Assembly (NCBI GenBank): GCA_030156535.1 | Contig: JASGMJ010000025.1 | Location: 1 to 64,000 of the forward strand | Reading direction: 5' to 3' | Source of the DNA: Candidatus Sumerlaeota bacterium | GTDB lineage: Bacteria; Sumerlaeota; Sumerlaeia; SLMS01; JAHLLQ01 | Length of the DNA stretch: 64,000 nucleotides | Shown: positions 46,757 through 55,780 of the stretch, piece after piece | Layout of the letters: each line of letters opens with the position of its first letter | How positions within the stretch are numbered: the stretch's first letter is position 1 | Program-made: the position numbers and the translations under genes | The notes under the pieces: generated by a model | What the model saw: only the letters and a program-made list of their open reading frames with translations | Told to the model about the DNA's origin: nothing | Database searches by the model: none

Positions 46757-47812
46757 ATGATGCGCAATACCCAGAACCTCCGCGTGGCCCAGTTGATCCC
46801 GCTGACTTCCCCTCAGCAGCTCAAAATCGATCAGCCCATCTCCGACGTCATCAGCGAAACTGTCGCCGCCAGCCGCGAGACAATCACCCGCATTCTTCAG
46901 GGCACCGATCCCCGCTTCCTGGCCGTCGTCGGGCCATGCTCCATTCACGACGAAGCCAGCGCTCTGGATTATGCCCGCCGCCTTGCCCCTCTCGCCGAAA
47001 AGCTTGCCGACCGCCTCTTCGTCGTCATGCGCGTCTATTTTGAAAAGCCACGCACCACCATTGGGTGGAAGGGGCTCATCAATGATCCCCACATGGACGA
47101 CACATTCGACATCGAGGAGGGCATGAGGATTGCCCGCCGGTTGCTTCTCAACATCGGCGCTCTTGGCCTCCCCGCAGGGACGGAGATGCTCGAGCCCGTC
47201 ACGCCCCAGTACATCGACGATCTCATTTCCTGGGCCTCCATTGGAGCCCGCACCACCGAGTCGCCCACCCACCGCCAGATGGCCAGTGGCCTCTCCATGC
47301 CCGTTGGCTTCAAGAATGCCACAGACGGCAACATCGACATCGCGATCAACGCCATGTCAGCAGCCTCGCACCCCCACAGTTTTCTGGGCATCGATGACAG
47401 CGGCATGACCTGTGTCGTGCGAACGACCGGCAACGACGCCGCGCATCTGATTCTTCGTGGCGGACGCAGCGGCACAAACTACGACGAAACCAGTGTCCGC
47501 GAGACGATCGAAAAGCTCGAGAAGGCGAAACTCAACACCGCAATCACCGTCGATTGCAGCCACGCGAATTCCAACAAGGACTACCGCCGCCAGCACATCG
47601 TTTTTCGCAGCGTCATCGAGCAGCACGCCACGGGAAACAAGCGCCTCGTCGGCGCCATGATCGAAAGCAACATCAACGAAGGCGCCCAGAAGCCGAGCGC
47701 CGACAAGGCCAGCCTGCAATACGGCGTCTCCGTCACCGACGCCTGCATCGGCTGGGAGGAAACCGAACGCCTGCTGCTGTGGGCGCACGAACGCCTCGGC
47801 CAGTGCGCCTAG
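46757..47812 (+). CDS. 3-deoxy-7-phosphoheptulonate (DAHP) synthase, class I (AroF/G/H type)
   Basis: The 351-aa enzyme condenses phosphoenolpyruvate with erythrose 4-phosphate, the first step of the shikimate pathway. Motifs: VVGPCSIHDEASALDYA, RVYFEKPRTTIGWKG, GARTTESPTHRQMASG, VGFKNATDGN, VDCSHANSNKDYRRQ and IESNINEGAQ. The metal and substrate residues match the E. coli AroG class. Which aromatic amino acid inhibits it cannot be read. AAAGGA lies six bases upstream of the ATG at 46757. It is monocistronic with a terminator at 47837. Confidence 0.96.
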   Translation: MMRNTQNLRVAQLIPLTSPQQLKIDQPISDVISETVAASRETITRILQGTDPRFLAVVGPCSIHDEASALDYARRLAPLAEKLADRLFVVMRVYFEKPRTTIGWKGLINDPHMDDTFDIEEGMRIARRLLLNIGALGLPAGTEMLEPVTPQYIDDLISWASIGARTTESPTHRQMASGLSMPVGFKNATDGNIDIAINAMSAASHPHSFLGIDDSGMTCVVRTTGNDAAHLILRGGRSGTNYDETSVRETIEKLEKAKLNTAITVDCSHANSNKDYRRQHIVFRSVIEQHATGNKRLVGAMIESNINEGAQKPSADKASLQYGVSVTDACIGWEETERLLLWAHERLGQCA

Positions 47813-47836
47813 GCCAGCGTTGATCGCCACAAAAGA

Positions 47837-47872
47837 AAAGCGGCCGCCTCGATTCACCGGGGCGGCCGCTTT
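47837..47872. terminator. Bidirectional terminator between converging genes
   Basis: A 12-bp stem (AAAGCGGCCGCC with GGCGGCCGCTTT) surrounds a 12-base loop. The T run on one arm and the A run on the other let it work for DAHP synthase (plus strand) and the TPR-like gene (minus strand). Confidence 0.9.
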
Positions 47873-47899
47873 GCATTCTGAATGGAAGTCCCGATGGGA

Positions 47900-48823
47900 T
47901 CAGCCCTCGGCCGATGCCTCCTCCGACGCTTCCTCCGCCTTCTTGACCAGCGGGTATTCCTTCTCCACGTCGATGCCAAGGCGCTGCAGTTCCAGCCGCG
48001 CCGTGCCCACCAGCGAGAACAACTGCGCCTGCTGGTCGAGCTGGCGGACAAACGCGCGGTTCGTCGCCACGGCCGTCTCTTCGCTGATCGGTTCCAGCGG
48101 CTTGTAGCGCAAGTCCATCACCTGACGGTAGTACTTCTCCGCCTCGGCGGGTTGATTCTGGAACGCAAACAGGCGGCCCAGCGCCAGCAGCGCCTCGGCC
48201 CGCATGAACGGCGGCGCCTGCTCGTCTTCCGCCACTTCCTCATAGGTGCGGCGGGCATCCTGCTGGAACGTCGTCGGATTGTCCGGACGCGCCACCAGGA
48301 AGAACATGTTCTCGTACGCGCCCGCCAGAGCCAGCTTGCCCTTCGCAATGTCGAACGGCGTCTTCGCTTCGGCAACATAGCGCGTGTAGGCGTTGATGGC
48401 TTCGTTGGTATTCGGTGCGCCCTCGCGCGAGGAAGCAATGTCGTCGCCCGCGGAGTAGTACGCATTGCCTTGCAGCAGCAGCGCCTGCAGGGCGAGCGAC
48501 GTGTCCGGGTACTTCTCGACGACGTTCTGCGCCAGGGCAGCCACTTCCTTCATCGCCGACTGCCGCTCGGGTGTCGCCCACTGATGGGCCTGCATCGCCT
48601 CGCTATACTTGTCGAGCGCCTCGGCCAGTAGATCGTTGGCCTCGGCCAGCGACTCCTGCCTGCGCGAGTGGAACGTTCCCACAAGCGCGTAAATGGCCAG
48701 CGCCACGACAATCGTGCCGAGGATGAACTTGATGTTATCGCGAATCCAGTGAACGGCTACATCCGCACTCTCGAGAACCTCGTCGTGCTTGAGTTCTTCG
48801 CGGGTGATTTTGATCTTTGCCAT
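47900..48823 (-). CDS. Membrane-anchored TPR-like protein (YfgM-like)
   Basis: The 307-aa protein has a short cytoplasmic N-terminus, one transmembrane segment (~33-50, FILGTIVVALAIYALVGTF) and helical repeats thereafter: LAEALDKYSEAMQAH, LALQALLLQGNAYYSAGD, AKGKLALAGAYENMFFL and LLALGRLFAFQNQPAEAEKYYRQV. The layout matches YfgM/UPF0070-like proteins, which attach to the secretion machinery and chaperone network. The exact role here is unknown. The ATG at 48823 is chosen because MAKIKITREELKHDEV gives a hydrophilic start; an upstream in-frame stretch looks non-coding. Confidence 0.75.
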   Translation of the reverse strand: MAKIKITREELKHDEVLESADVAVHWIRDNIKFILGTIVVALAIYALVGTFHSRRQESLAEANDLLAEALDKYSEAMQAHQWATPERQSAMKEVAALAQNVVEKYPDTSLALQALLLQGNAYYSAGDDIASSREGAPNTNEAINAYTRYVAEAKTPFDIAKGKLALAGAYENMFFLVARPDNPTTFQQDARRTYEEVAEDEQAPPFMRAEALLALGRLFAFQNQPAEAEKYYRQVMDLRYKPLEPISEETAVATNRAFVRQLDQQAQLFSLVGTARLELQRLGIDVEKEYPLVKKAEEASEEASAEG

Positions 48824-49101
48824 CGAACGTCCAAATCGTTGAGCTGGGGGCACTTGCACCCGGCGGGGAAAATGCGGTCCTCCCCTCCCGGCAAGAGGGC
48901 TAGCAGGCACGCATAGGCCCCCGGCCAGAGCAAGCCGAATCCATAGCACCCCGTGGTTCGTGATTCGAGCACGGGTGTCCCGCCCCGTGATCGGGCTCCT
49001 TGTTTCTTTTCAAGCCCCTTTCGCTCGACTTTCGCTTTTCCCGCTTGGCCAGCCAGGCCGCTCCGTGCTCGGCTGATGGGGCACTTTCGGAGACTGCCGC
49101 C
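48824..49101. other. 278-bp divergent region TPR-like gene / dinB with repeat-like phrase
   Basis: The region carries the promoters for two divergent genes. A CGTGGTTCGTGATTCGAGCACG stretch at 48950-48971 is the inverted relative of the CACGAATCACGAA repeat after folP. No SOS box (CTGT-N8-ACAG) is seen near dinB. Confidence 0.4.
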
Positions 49102-50289
49102 GTGACCACTCCGCCGAAGACCATCATCCACGTCGACATGGACTGCTTCTACGTTTCCGTGGAGCGCCTGCACGACCCCTCGCTCATCGGCAAGCCCGTC
49201 GCCGTGGGCGGCCCGTCGAGTGGACGCGGCGTCGTCTCCTCCGCGAGCTACGAGGCCCGCGCCTATGGCGTCAGATCCGCCATGCCCTGTTCCCAGGCTC
49301 TTCGGCTCTGCCCGCACCTGATCATCGTCTCTCACGGCTTCGGGCACTACGCCGAATACTCGCGCCGCGCCGCCGCCGCCTTCCGCTCTCTCACCCCGCT
49401 CGTCGAAATGGCCAGTCAGGACGAAGCCTATCTTGACATGACGGGAACCGAGCGCCTCTGGGGGGCGCCGCTGGCCATGGCCGGGCGCCTGCGCCAGACT
49501 GTTTTCGACGAAACCCGCCTGCCATGCTCGCTGGGCATCGGGTCGAACCGCATGATCGCCAAGATCGCCTCCGCGCTCTGCAAGCCCGCCGGGCTGCTGT
49601 GGGTGCCCGCTGGCAGCGAGACCGCCTTCCTCCGCCCCCTGCCCATCCGGCGCATTCCCGGCCTCGGCCCCAAGGCGCAGGAACGCCTCGGCGCCCTTGG
49701 TATCAAAACGATCGGTCAGATACAGGAACTCGGCGAGAACGAATGCGCCCGGCTCTTCGGCAACCAGGGCGCGGAACTCCACCGCCGCGCTCTGGGCCAG
49801 GCCTCCGCCACCGTGGGGGGTGAGGAAGCGGCCAAGTCGATCAGCAACGAAACGACGTTCGAGAAGGATTCGGCCGACGCCGATTTTCTGAACGGTGTTC
49901 TGGCCGCGCTGAGCGAAAAGGTCGGCAGCCGCCTGCGTGCCGCCGGGCTGCGCGCCCGCACCATTGGCATCAAGTACCGTTATGCAGGGTTCGAGACCCA
50001 CACCGCCGCCGTCACGCTTGCCGCGCCGACGCACGACGACCTGCTCATCTACCAGACGGCGCGTGATCTTCTGGCGGCCCGGCGTCATCCCGGCCGGCCG
50101 CTACGCCTGGTCGGCGTGGCCACCACCAATCTCGGCGGAGACGGCGAGGGGCAGATGGACCTGCTGAGCGACGGCGCCACCGGTGAGCGCCGCGAACGCC
50201 TGCTCGGCGCCATCGACGCCCTGCGCGCCAAGCACGGTTTCGCCTCCGTCCGCTCGGGCACCAGCCGCTCCAACTGGCGGGAGGAGTAG
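49102..50289 (+). CDS. dinB: DNA polymerase IV (Y-family)
   Basis: The 395-aa translesion polymerase copies past DNA damage. The active-site motif IIHVDMDCFYVSVE is followed by RGVVSSASYEARAYGV, MASQDEAYLDMTG (catalytic SxDE), CSLGIGSNRMIAKIAS, and the helix-hairpin-helix region RRIPGLGPKAQERLGAL. The little-finger domain is complete; the C-terminal beta-clamp motif is not obvious. The GTG at 49102 precedes TTPPKTIIHVDMDCF; an ATG lies 34 codons upstream in the same frame but the intervening residues are not family-like. Confidence 0.94.
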   Translation: MTTPPKTIIHVDMDCFYVSVERLHDPSLIGKPVAVGGPSSGRGVVSSASYEARAYGVRSAMPCSQALRLCPHLIIVSHGFGHYAEYSRRAAAAFRSLTPLVEMASQDEAYLDMTGTERLWGAPLAMAGRLRQTVFDETRLPCSLGIGSNRMIAKIASALCKPAGLLWVPAGSETAFLRPLPIRRIPGLGPKAQERLGALGIKTIGQIQELGENECARLFGNQGAELHRRALGQASATVGGEEAAKSISNETTFEKDSADADFLNGVLAALSEKVGSRLRAAGLRARTIGIKYRYAGFETHTAAVTLAAPTHDDLLIYQTARDLLAARRHPGRPLRLVGVATTNLGGDGEGQMDLLSDGATGERRERLLGAIDALRAKHGFASVRSGTSRSNWREE

Positions 50290-50301
50290 GCGCTGCCGAT
50301 C

Positions 50302-51837
50302 CTACCTCGGTTGCGTTCCGGCCGCCGAGAGCAACTGCCCGGCGATGTCCTTGTACGACATCACTTTGGTGTGCCGGGCGACTTCCGCCCCCTGGGCATC
50401 GTAGAACACCCACGTCGGCACGCGATAGACGCCGAGCTGCTGGGTCAACTGCGGGTACTCCTGCGTGTCGATCCAGGCGAACTCGGCGTAGGGGAGCAGT
50501 TGCGAGAATTCCTCGGTCTTCAGTTGGGCGATCTGTTGGCGGCACGGCTCGGCCTGCGCCAGATTGAAGTAGATCACCATGGGCTTCTTGTTTTTCTGGG
50601 CGTTCTCGCGCGCGGCGGTGGGCGTCTGGAATCCCGCCAGCGCCTGCGAAGAGAGGCGGGTGTCGGCGATATACGAGAGCTTCTTGGCGTCGTCACGCCC
50701 GGCCGTCAGCCCACCCCCGGCATCGGGTGGAGGAAAGGCGGAAACCGTGAAGGAGTGGGCGGCCTCGCGCTCAGCCCAGGTGCGCTCGGCGATATTCCGG
50801 GCCTGCCCGGAAAGCCGCATATAGAACACGCGCTCGGAAGCCTTGATCGGCGTCTTGGTGGGACGCCCGGCGGGGATGTAAATGCAGCCGCGCCGGTAGT
50901 CCGGTGCCACGCAATGGTAGACGCGCACGGGCAGCGAATTGGGCCGCCGTTGCCACGGCACCAGGCCGTTGGGCGTCGCATACGTCCACCAGATGTCGTT
51001 ATTGACCTGCCCGCCGGCATAGCGGGGGGCGAACGTCATGAGATAATATCCGGCCACGGTGGCCGCGCCGCTGTACATCCCTCCCGGCAGATCGTTCGAT
51101 TCGCGCCGCCAGGCGCCCAGCTTGCCCGTCCCCAGAATCGGCGACGAAAGCACATAGGGCAGCGGCTTGACATCCTCCGGCTTGAGCGAGGCGTCGCTGC
51201 GCCCGCCCCAGACATAGACACGTCCCGCGGCCACACCCGCGTGATGAAACCAGACCGGGTAGGGGAGTTCCGGGCCGGCTTCCCACTTGCCGAACGAGCC
51301 GTCGGAGTAAAGCTGGTTGGTGATCACCTTGCTGTGCACGACGTCGTGCGAATCCTCGCCTCCGATGACGTGAATATGCCCCGGCGTCGAAACGGCGGCC
51401 GTGGCATCGAACCCGTCGCCAAAACGCTCCGTGCGTTGCCACGGTGTCAGTTGCCCGTTGGGCAGCGGCTTGGACCACAGGGCGTCGCCATAGGCGGTGT
51501 TGTTGCCAAGGATTTCCGACGCTCCACCAATGATGTACACGACATCGTTGAGCACCAGCGTGCTGTTGGCAATGTAGAGGCGCGGATTCGGCAACTCCGT
51601 GGCGGGAGACCACGGGCCAACACGCCCGTCGGGTGCCAGCGGCGCCTTCATCACGCTCTTGGTGACCTGGTTCTTGCCGTCGGCTCCGCCAAACACATAG
51701 AGGAAATCACCCATCACTGCCGTGCCATGGAAGTGGCGCGGCTCGGGCAATGGAGTCGTCTCCATGATGTTCTGAGCATTCGCATTCAGAATGAGCAGCA
51801 ACAGGGCGGCCGTTGCCGCCAACCTGCGAAGTGACAT
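50302..51837 (-). CDS. Exported Kelch-like protein with thioredoxin-like C-terminus
   Basis: The 511-aa protein has a signal peptide (RRLAATAALLLLILNANAQ). Kelch-type repeats follow (~25-370): HFHGTAVMGDFLYVFGGAD, LVLNDVVYIIGGASE, TPGHIHVIGGEDSHDVV, AAGRVYVWGGRSDA, with the IYVxGG strand pattern. A ~110-residue thioredoxin-like domain ends it (KPMVIYFNLAQAEPCRQQIAQL, VPTWVFYDAQG). The CxxC is reduced to a single Cys in AEPC, so disulfide chemistry is unlikely in the standard form. GAGGTGAGGG precedes the start at 51837. The fusion is uncommon; function unknown. Confidence 0.78.
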   Translation of the reverse strand: MSLRRLAATAALLLLILNANAQNIMETTPLPEPRHFHGTAVMGDFLYVFGGADGKNQVTKSVMKAPLAPDGRVGPWSPATELPNPRLYIANSTLVLNDVVYIIGGASEILGNNTAYGDALWSKPLPNGQLTPWQRTERFGDGFDATAAVSTPGHIHVIGGEDSHDVVHSKVITNQLYSDGSFGKWEAGPELPYPVWFHHAGVAAGRVYVWGGRSDASLKPEDVKPLPYVLSSPILGTGKLGAWRRESNDLPGGMYSGAATVAGYYLMTFAPRYAGGQVNNDIWWTYATPNGLVPWQRRPNSLPVRVYHCVAPDYRRGCIYIPAGRPTKTPIKASERVFYMRLSGQARNIAERTWAEREAAHSFTVSAFPPPDAGGGLTAGRDDAKKLSYIADTRLSSQALAGFQTPTAARENAQKNKKPMVIYFNLAQAEPCRQQIAQLKTEEFSQLLPYAEFAWIDTQEYPQLTQQLGVYRVPTWVFYDAQGAEVARHTKVMSYKDIAGQLLSAAGTQPR

Positions 51838-52232
51838 TACCCTCACCTCAAAACGGGGAGTTTCAAATGTAATACGTCGATCCTGACAGCGTTGGTCGTG
51901 GAGGCAAGCGAAAGACGTATCTGCATTCGGGGCGTTCGCAAGGCGGAGGATCACGGTGTTGTGCTTCGGCGCTCGGTTTGCTCAGCTTAGCGGGCCCAAG
52001 CCTCCCTCGCTTTCGCCTTCGCACGGTTACGGCAGGGTAAACGCAGGCCTTGACTCCAGGGGAGTGAGGAAGATCCTGCCTGTGTCCCGCCATTTCCCCT
52101 CGTGTCAAACGGGTCTCCGCTTGCGCGGGTCCGATGCGTGACGGAATCTTTGCGACCGGCCCCGCGCACCCTCATGCCTGCGGATCGACCACGAATCTTC
52201 GCGAATCGTGGGGAACTTGGGAGAACACCTTC
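51838..52232. other. 395-bp divergent region Kelch-like gene / second ECF sigma
   Basis: No gene is evident. A short inverted repeat (CCACGA ... TCGTGG, 52189-52211) lies directly before the sigma gene start and may be an operator. A GGAACTT just after it resembles an ECF -35 box but lies too close to the start codon to be used as one for this gene. Confidence 0.4.
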
Positions 52233-52862
52233 GTGTCGAATAAGGCGACATACGGTTCCGGCGGACTGAGCCGCGACGAGGAACGGGTCCTGGTGGAACG
52301 CGCACAGGCCGGCGACGAGCAGGCGCTCGAAGAGCTGCTGGCGGCGCACCAGGACCTCGTTTACCGCACGGCTCTGCGGTTCACCGCTGGGTGCGAGGAA
52401 CCGGCGTTCGAGCTCGCTCAGGAAGTCCTGATCAGCGCATTTCGCCACATCAAGAAGTTCCGCGCCCAGAGCCGGTTGAGCACGTGGCTTTACCGGATTA
52501 CCGCGAATCTGGCCAAGAACCGCTATGTCGTTGTGAACCGCGAACGCGCGCGGTTCACGAGTCTGGACAACCCGTCCTCGGGCGAGAACGACGTGCGCCC
52601 GAGGGAATGGCGCGATGCGGGAGTTGGTCCCCGGCAGCAGGCCGAGGGCAACGAGGCGATGGAAATTCTCCACGAACGCCTGGGCCGGCTGGAGCCGGAA
52701 TGGCGCGAGGTGATTGTGCTGAGGTACTTTGAAGATTTGAGTTACGAGGAAATTTCCGAGGTGCTCGACGTTCCGTTGGGCACAGTGAAGTCGCGCATCA
52801 ACCGCGCACGCCGCATGCTCCGAGAGTTGATGGAAGACGTCATGGAGGAGGGCCACGCATGA
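52233..52862 (+). CDS. ECF-family RNA polymerase sigma factor (second)
   Basis: This 209-aa group 4 sigma factor has region 2 at ~35-105 (FELAQEVLISAFRHIKKF, SRLSTWLYRITANLAKNRY) and region 4 at ~150-200 (LEPEWREVIVLRYFEDLSYEEI, VPLGTVKSRINRARRML). The GTG at 52233 has GGGAGAA nine bases before it. The stop overlaps the anti-sigma start by four bases (ATGA). It is unrelated in detail to the sigma factor at 5264. Its regulon is unknown, but genes for pili and a glycosyltransferase follow the operon. Confidence 0.92.
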   Translation: MSNKATYGSGGLSRDEERVLVERAQAGDEQALEELLAAHQDLVYRTALRFTAGCEEPAFELAQEVLISAFRHIKKFRAQSRLSTWLYRITANLAKNRYVVVNRERARFTSLDNPSSGENDVRPREWRDAGVGPRQQAEGNEAMEILHERLGRLEPEWREVIVLRYFEDLSYEEISEVLDVPLGTVKSRINRARRMLRELMEDVMEEGHA

Positions 52863-54313
52863 GCCGCGAACGTTTCGACGAATTGCTCGACGATTGGGCG
52901 GAAGGCCGCCTGGCGGGCAGTGACGCGCGCGAATTCGAAGCGCTCCTGCTGTCCAACCCCAACTGGCGTGGCGAGGCCGAGTGCCACCGCTCGTTCCTGC
53001 AACTCGTGCGCACCGCCCCCCGCCCCACCGCACCGCCGCGCCTGATGAGCGAGGCTATGCGCCGTGCACGCTCCGGCGAGGAAATCCCCAATCCCTACGA
53101 GATGCACCAGAAGGTCATCGACATCCAGCAGACCATTGAGGCCAAGCGCCGCAAGCAGTCCGGCACCTCGCGCCGCTGGATCTACGGTCTGGCTGCGGCG
53201 CTGCTCGTCACCGCCGGTGGCTATACCGCCTTCCAGATGACGATGGACGCCCGCGACGCAACGCCCTCGGCCACCGAGTCCCCGGCTGCCGAGTCCCCGG
53301 GCGGCGAGGCAATGCCCGCCGGCCGCGGCCGGATGATCGCCGACGCAAGGAAGGTTCACAGTGACGAGGAACTCGTCACACTTGAATCCACGGCTTCCCA
53401 GACGGAAATCGAGGAACGCAACGGGTTTGAGCGCAGCTTCTTCTCCCACACCACGCGCGACGATTCGGCCAACCGCAAGTCCGTGATTCTGGCCCAGCTG
53501 CTGAACGAGGAAATCGGTCCCGCTCCCGCCCGTGAAGCCCGTCCGGTCGCCGCACAGCCTTCTGCTACCGGGGCAGCTGCGGCCACCGACCCCCTGCTCA
53601 TGCCCGACTCCGCGCCCAAGGAGCTCGCACGGGCCGAGTCCCCCGCATCGGCAGACGACCTTTCCAAGGTCATGTCGGCGTTCGCCCCCCCCTCGCCCTC
53701 GCGCATGAAGCGCGGTGCACCTCCGGCCGCCAAACCCGCCGAGCCCACTCGCGAGGAAGTCGCCTACTACGACCCCAGCGAAGGAACCATCTCGCACGGT
53801 GACGTCTGGCGCGTGAAAGACGGACCGACCGCTCCGGCACCCGAATTCGCCGCCTCCGCACGCGACGAACTCCCGGCGGTCTCAGGCACGCTCGATGAAA
53901 AGAGCCCCGCCCCCGCCGCACCAGCCAGCGCCCCTGCCGCCCCTGCGATTCCCGAACGCGACCTCATCTTCCTGATGGAACAGGGCCAGCAAGCAGGCGG
54001 CTTCATCAGCGCCATGAAGACCGCTACGGGTGAAACCAAGGCACCCCTCGGTCCCCACGTTTCCGAGCAACGCCACGCGCGCTTCATCAACCTGCCGCGC
54101 GACGGCGCGCGCGAGCTGACGCTCGTCTTCGCCGACCGCAAGAGCCTCCAGGCCTTCCTGACGCGCGTGCGCACGCTCCCTCTGCCCGCCGCCGGAGACC
54201 AGACAGGCTCCACGCCCGCCGACTATCTCGACGTCACCCGCTACACCACCCTCGTCAGCCAGGACGAACGCACCGGCTACATCACGCTCGCCATCCGGCC
54301 GCTTCTTCCTTAG
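52859..54313 (+). CDS. Large membrane anti-sigma factor with pilin-like motif
   Basis: The 484-aa protein begins with an anti-sigma-type N-terminus (RFDELLDDWAEGRLAGSDAR, no zinc motif), then one transmembrane segment (~106-124, WIYGLAAALLVTAGGYTAF) and ~350 periplasmic residues of low complexity with Pro/Ala/Glu. Embedded at residues 304-320 is YDPSEGTISHGDVWRVK, nearly the same as the C-terminus of the pilin at 40244. A beta-rich C-terminal domain (~365-484: FINLPRDGARELTLVFADRKS) follows. It is translationally coupled to the sigma gene. A periplasmic sensory role is inference from the layout. Confidence 0.82.
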   Translation: MSRERFDELLDDWAEGRLAGSDAREFEALLLSNPNWRGEAECHRSFLQLVRTAPRPTAPPRLMSEAMRRARSGEEIPNPYEMHQKVIDIQQTIEAKRRKQSGTSRRWIYGLAAALLVTAGGYTAFQMTMDARDATPSATESPAAESPGGEAMPAGRGRMIADARKVHSDEELVTLESTASQTEIEERNGFERSFFSHTTRDDSANRKSVILAQLLNEEIGPAPAREARPVAAQPSATGAAAATDPLLMPDSAPKELARAESPASADDLSKVMSAFAPPSPSRMKRGAPPAAKPAEPTREEVAYYDPSEGTISHGDVWRVKDGPTAPAPEFAASARDELPAVSGTLDEKSPAPAAPASAPAAPAIPERDLIFLMEQGQQAGGFISAMKTATGETKAPLGPHVSEQRHARFINLPRDGARELTLVFADRKSLQAFLTRVRTLPLPAAGDQTGSTPADYLDVTRYTTLVSQDERTGYITLAIRPLLP

Positions 54314-54367
54314 CACGGACGCTTTTCGCTCGCCCGGCAACCCCTCAACGCGCAGAAGTCCCTCACG

Positions 54368-55591
54368 ATGACCGCGCGCCCTCTCAACATCCTGCTCGTC
54401 TGCCGCAGCTTTCCCGCCCACCGCGCCGGAGGCATGGAGTGGCACGCCCAGGACATCGCCGACGGACTCGCCGCCCGCGGCCACACCGTCCACATCGCCA
54501 CCACCCGCCTCCCCGCAACGCCCGCCCTCCGCCCCCTGCGCACCAACGGCGAAATCATCGAGATCGGCGGACGCGGCGACGGACGCTACAGCCTCGAATT
54601 TCTTCGCCGCCTCCCCGCCGAAGTCCGCGCCCTCTGCCGCCGCACCAGGATCGACGTCATTCACGCCCAGGGATTCGCCGGAATCCCGCTCGCCCCCGGC
54701 CGCCGCGCGCTTCCCCCCGTCATCACCACAATCCACGGCACCCTCTTCAGCGAAACGCCGCTCGACCGCCGCGCCTGGCCCACCCTGAGCCCCCGCCAGC
54801 GCCTCGCCGCGCTCTGGCGCTTCAAGCATCGCCTGGCCGCGTGGCCCCTGTGGCGCGCCTTTCTGCGCTCGGGCATGCCCTTCATCGCCGACAGCGCCTT
54901 CACCGCACGCGAACTCCGCCGCGAAGGAGTCCGCGCCCCTGTCGCCGTCGTCCCGCTCGGCATCGACCTCGACCGCCACCCGCGCGGAGCCCGTCTCGCC
55001 TTCGATGCGGCAACGGGCCGCCTCGTTGCTCCGTCCCTCATTTCCGGCGAGCCCCCGCTTCTCCTCCTCGCGCTTGGCCGCCTCGAACGCATCAAGGGCT
55101 TCGCCACCCTCCTCGACGCCTGCGCACACCTGCCGCGCACCCGCCCTTGGCGCCTCGTCCTCGCGGGCGACGGACCCGACCGCGCTCGCCTCGAAGCACG
55201 CGCCGCCGCGCTTGACATTGCCGACCGCGTTTTCTTCGCCGGCCGGCTTGCTCCCGAGGCGCTTGCCGACTGGATGGCGTCGGCCGATGTTTTTCTGAAC
55301 CCCGACCAGGGCCAGCCCGCCTTTGGCCTCGTACTCGCCGAAGCCCTCGTCCAGGGCGCGCCCGTTCTTGCCAGCCGCGTTGGCGCGCATGGCGAAGTGC
55401 TCCGCCCCGGCGACGGCCGCCTCCTCCCGGCGGGGGAGAGCCACGCCTGGACCGCCGCCCTCGCGGCCGCCCTCGACCGCCTCCCCGAACCCCCCGCCCG
55501 CCGCACCCGCCGCGCCCACCGAGCCCGCACGCGCTTCACCCGCGACGCCATGATCGACGGATTGGAGGCACTCTACCGAGGATTCCTGTAA
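54368..55591 (+). CDS. Family 4 glycosyltransferase (second)
   Basis: The 407-aa GT-B enzyme has the N-terminal ILLVCRSFPAHRAGGMEWHA region, a DVIHAQGFAGIPLAPG segment, the acceptor-side TTIHGTLFSETP and the donor-side ALGRLERIKGFATLLDA, LAGDGPDRARLEARA and FGLVLAEALVQGAPVLASRV with the catalytic Glu. Arg/Ala-rich composition reflects very high GC, higher than its neighbours. It follows the anti-sigma gene by 54 bases and may share its transcript. Substrate unknown; cell-envelope or pilin glycosylation is possible. Confidence 0.9.
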   Translation: MTARPLNILLVCRSFPAHRAGGMEWHAQDIADGLAARGHTVHIATTRLPATPALRPLRTNGEIIEIGGRGDGRYSLEFLRRLPAEVRALCRRTRIDVIHAQGFAGIPLAPGRRALPPVITTIHGTLFSETPLDRRAWPTLSPRQRLAALWRFKHRLAAWPLWRAFLRSGMPFIADSAFTARELRREGVRAPVAVVPLGIDLDRHPRGARLAFDAATGRLVAPSLISGEPPLLLLALGRLERIKGFATLLDACAHLPRTRPWRLVLAGDGPDRARLEARAAALDIADRVFFAGRLAPEALADWMASADVFLNPDQGQPAFGLVLAEALVQGAPVLASRVGAHGEVLRPGDGRLLPAGESHAWTAALAAALDRLPEPPARRTRRAHRARTRFTRDAMIDGLEALYRGFL

Positions 55592-55675
55592 ACCCTCTCG
55601 CCCTCCCGCACACATTCGCACCCAAATATCCGCTATATTTTTGCGATGCAAAAAATGTTTTGCGCCTTTGTGGGA

Positions 55676-55691
55676 TGGCTTTTGACATGCA
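55676..55691 (+). promoter_or_regulatory. Candidate sigma-54 promoter of the minor-pilin operon
   Basis: TGGCTTTTGACATGCA keeps TGGC, TGC and the 10-base gap between GG and GC of the -24/-12 consensus. The start site would be near 55703, about 78 bases before the pilX-like ATG. It matches the promoter-like site before the pilin at 7593 in spacing and type, so both may respond to the NtrC-type activator. Confidence 0.55.
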
Positions 55692-55780
55692 CGGGGGGGC
55701 TGTGCCAACAATGAGCTCCAATACTTGCATGCACTTCAGCTTAGCTTCGGCATCATGATGATGAAGAGAAGGATACGCCC

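Noticed and set aside
53882-55711. 609-aa minus-strand ORF opposite the anti-sigma and glycosyltransferase genes
   Set aside because: It spans two real genes in antisense, with Gly/Ala/Glu composition from GC-rich codons.
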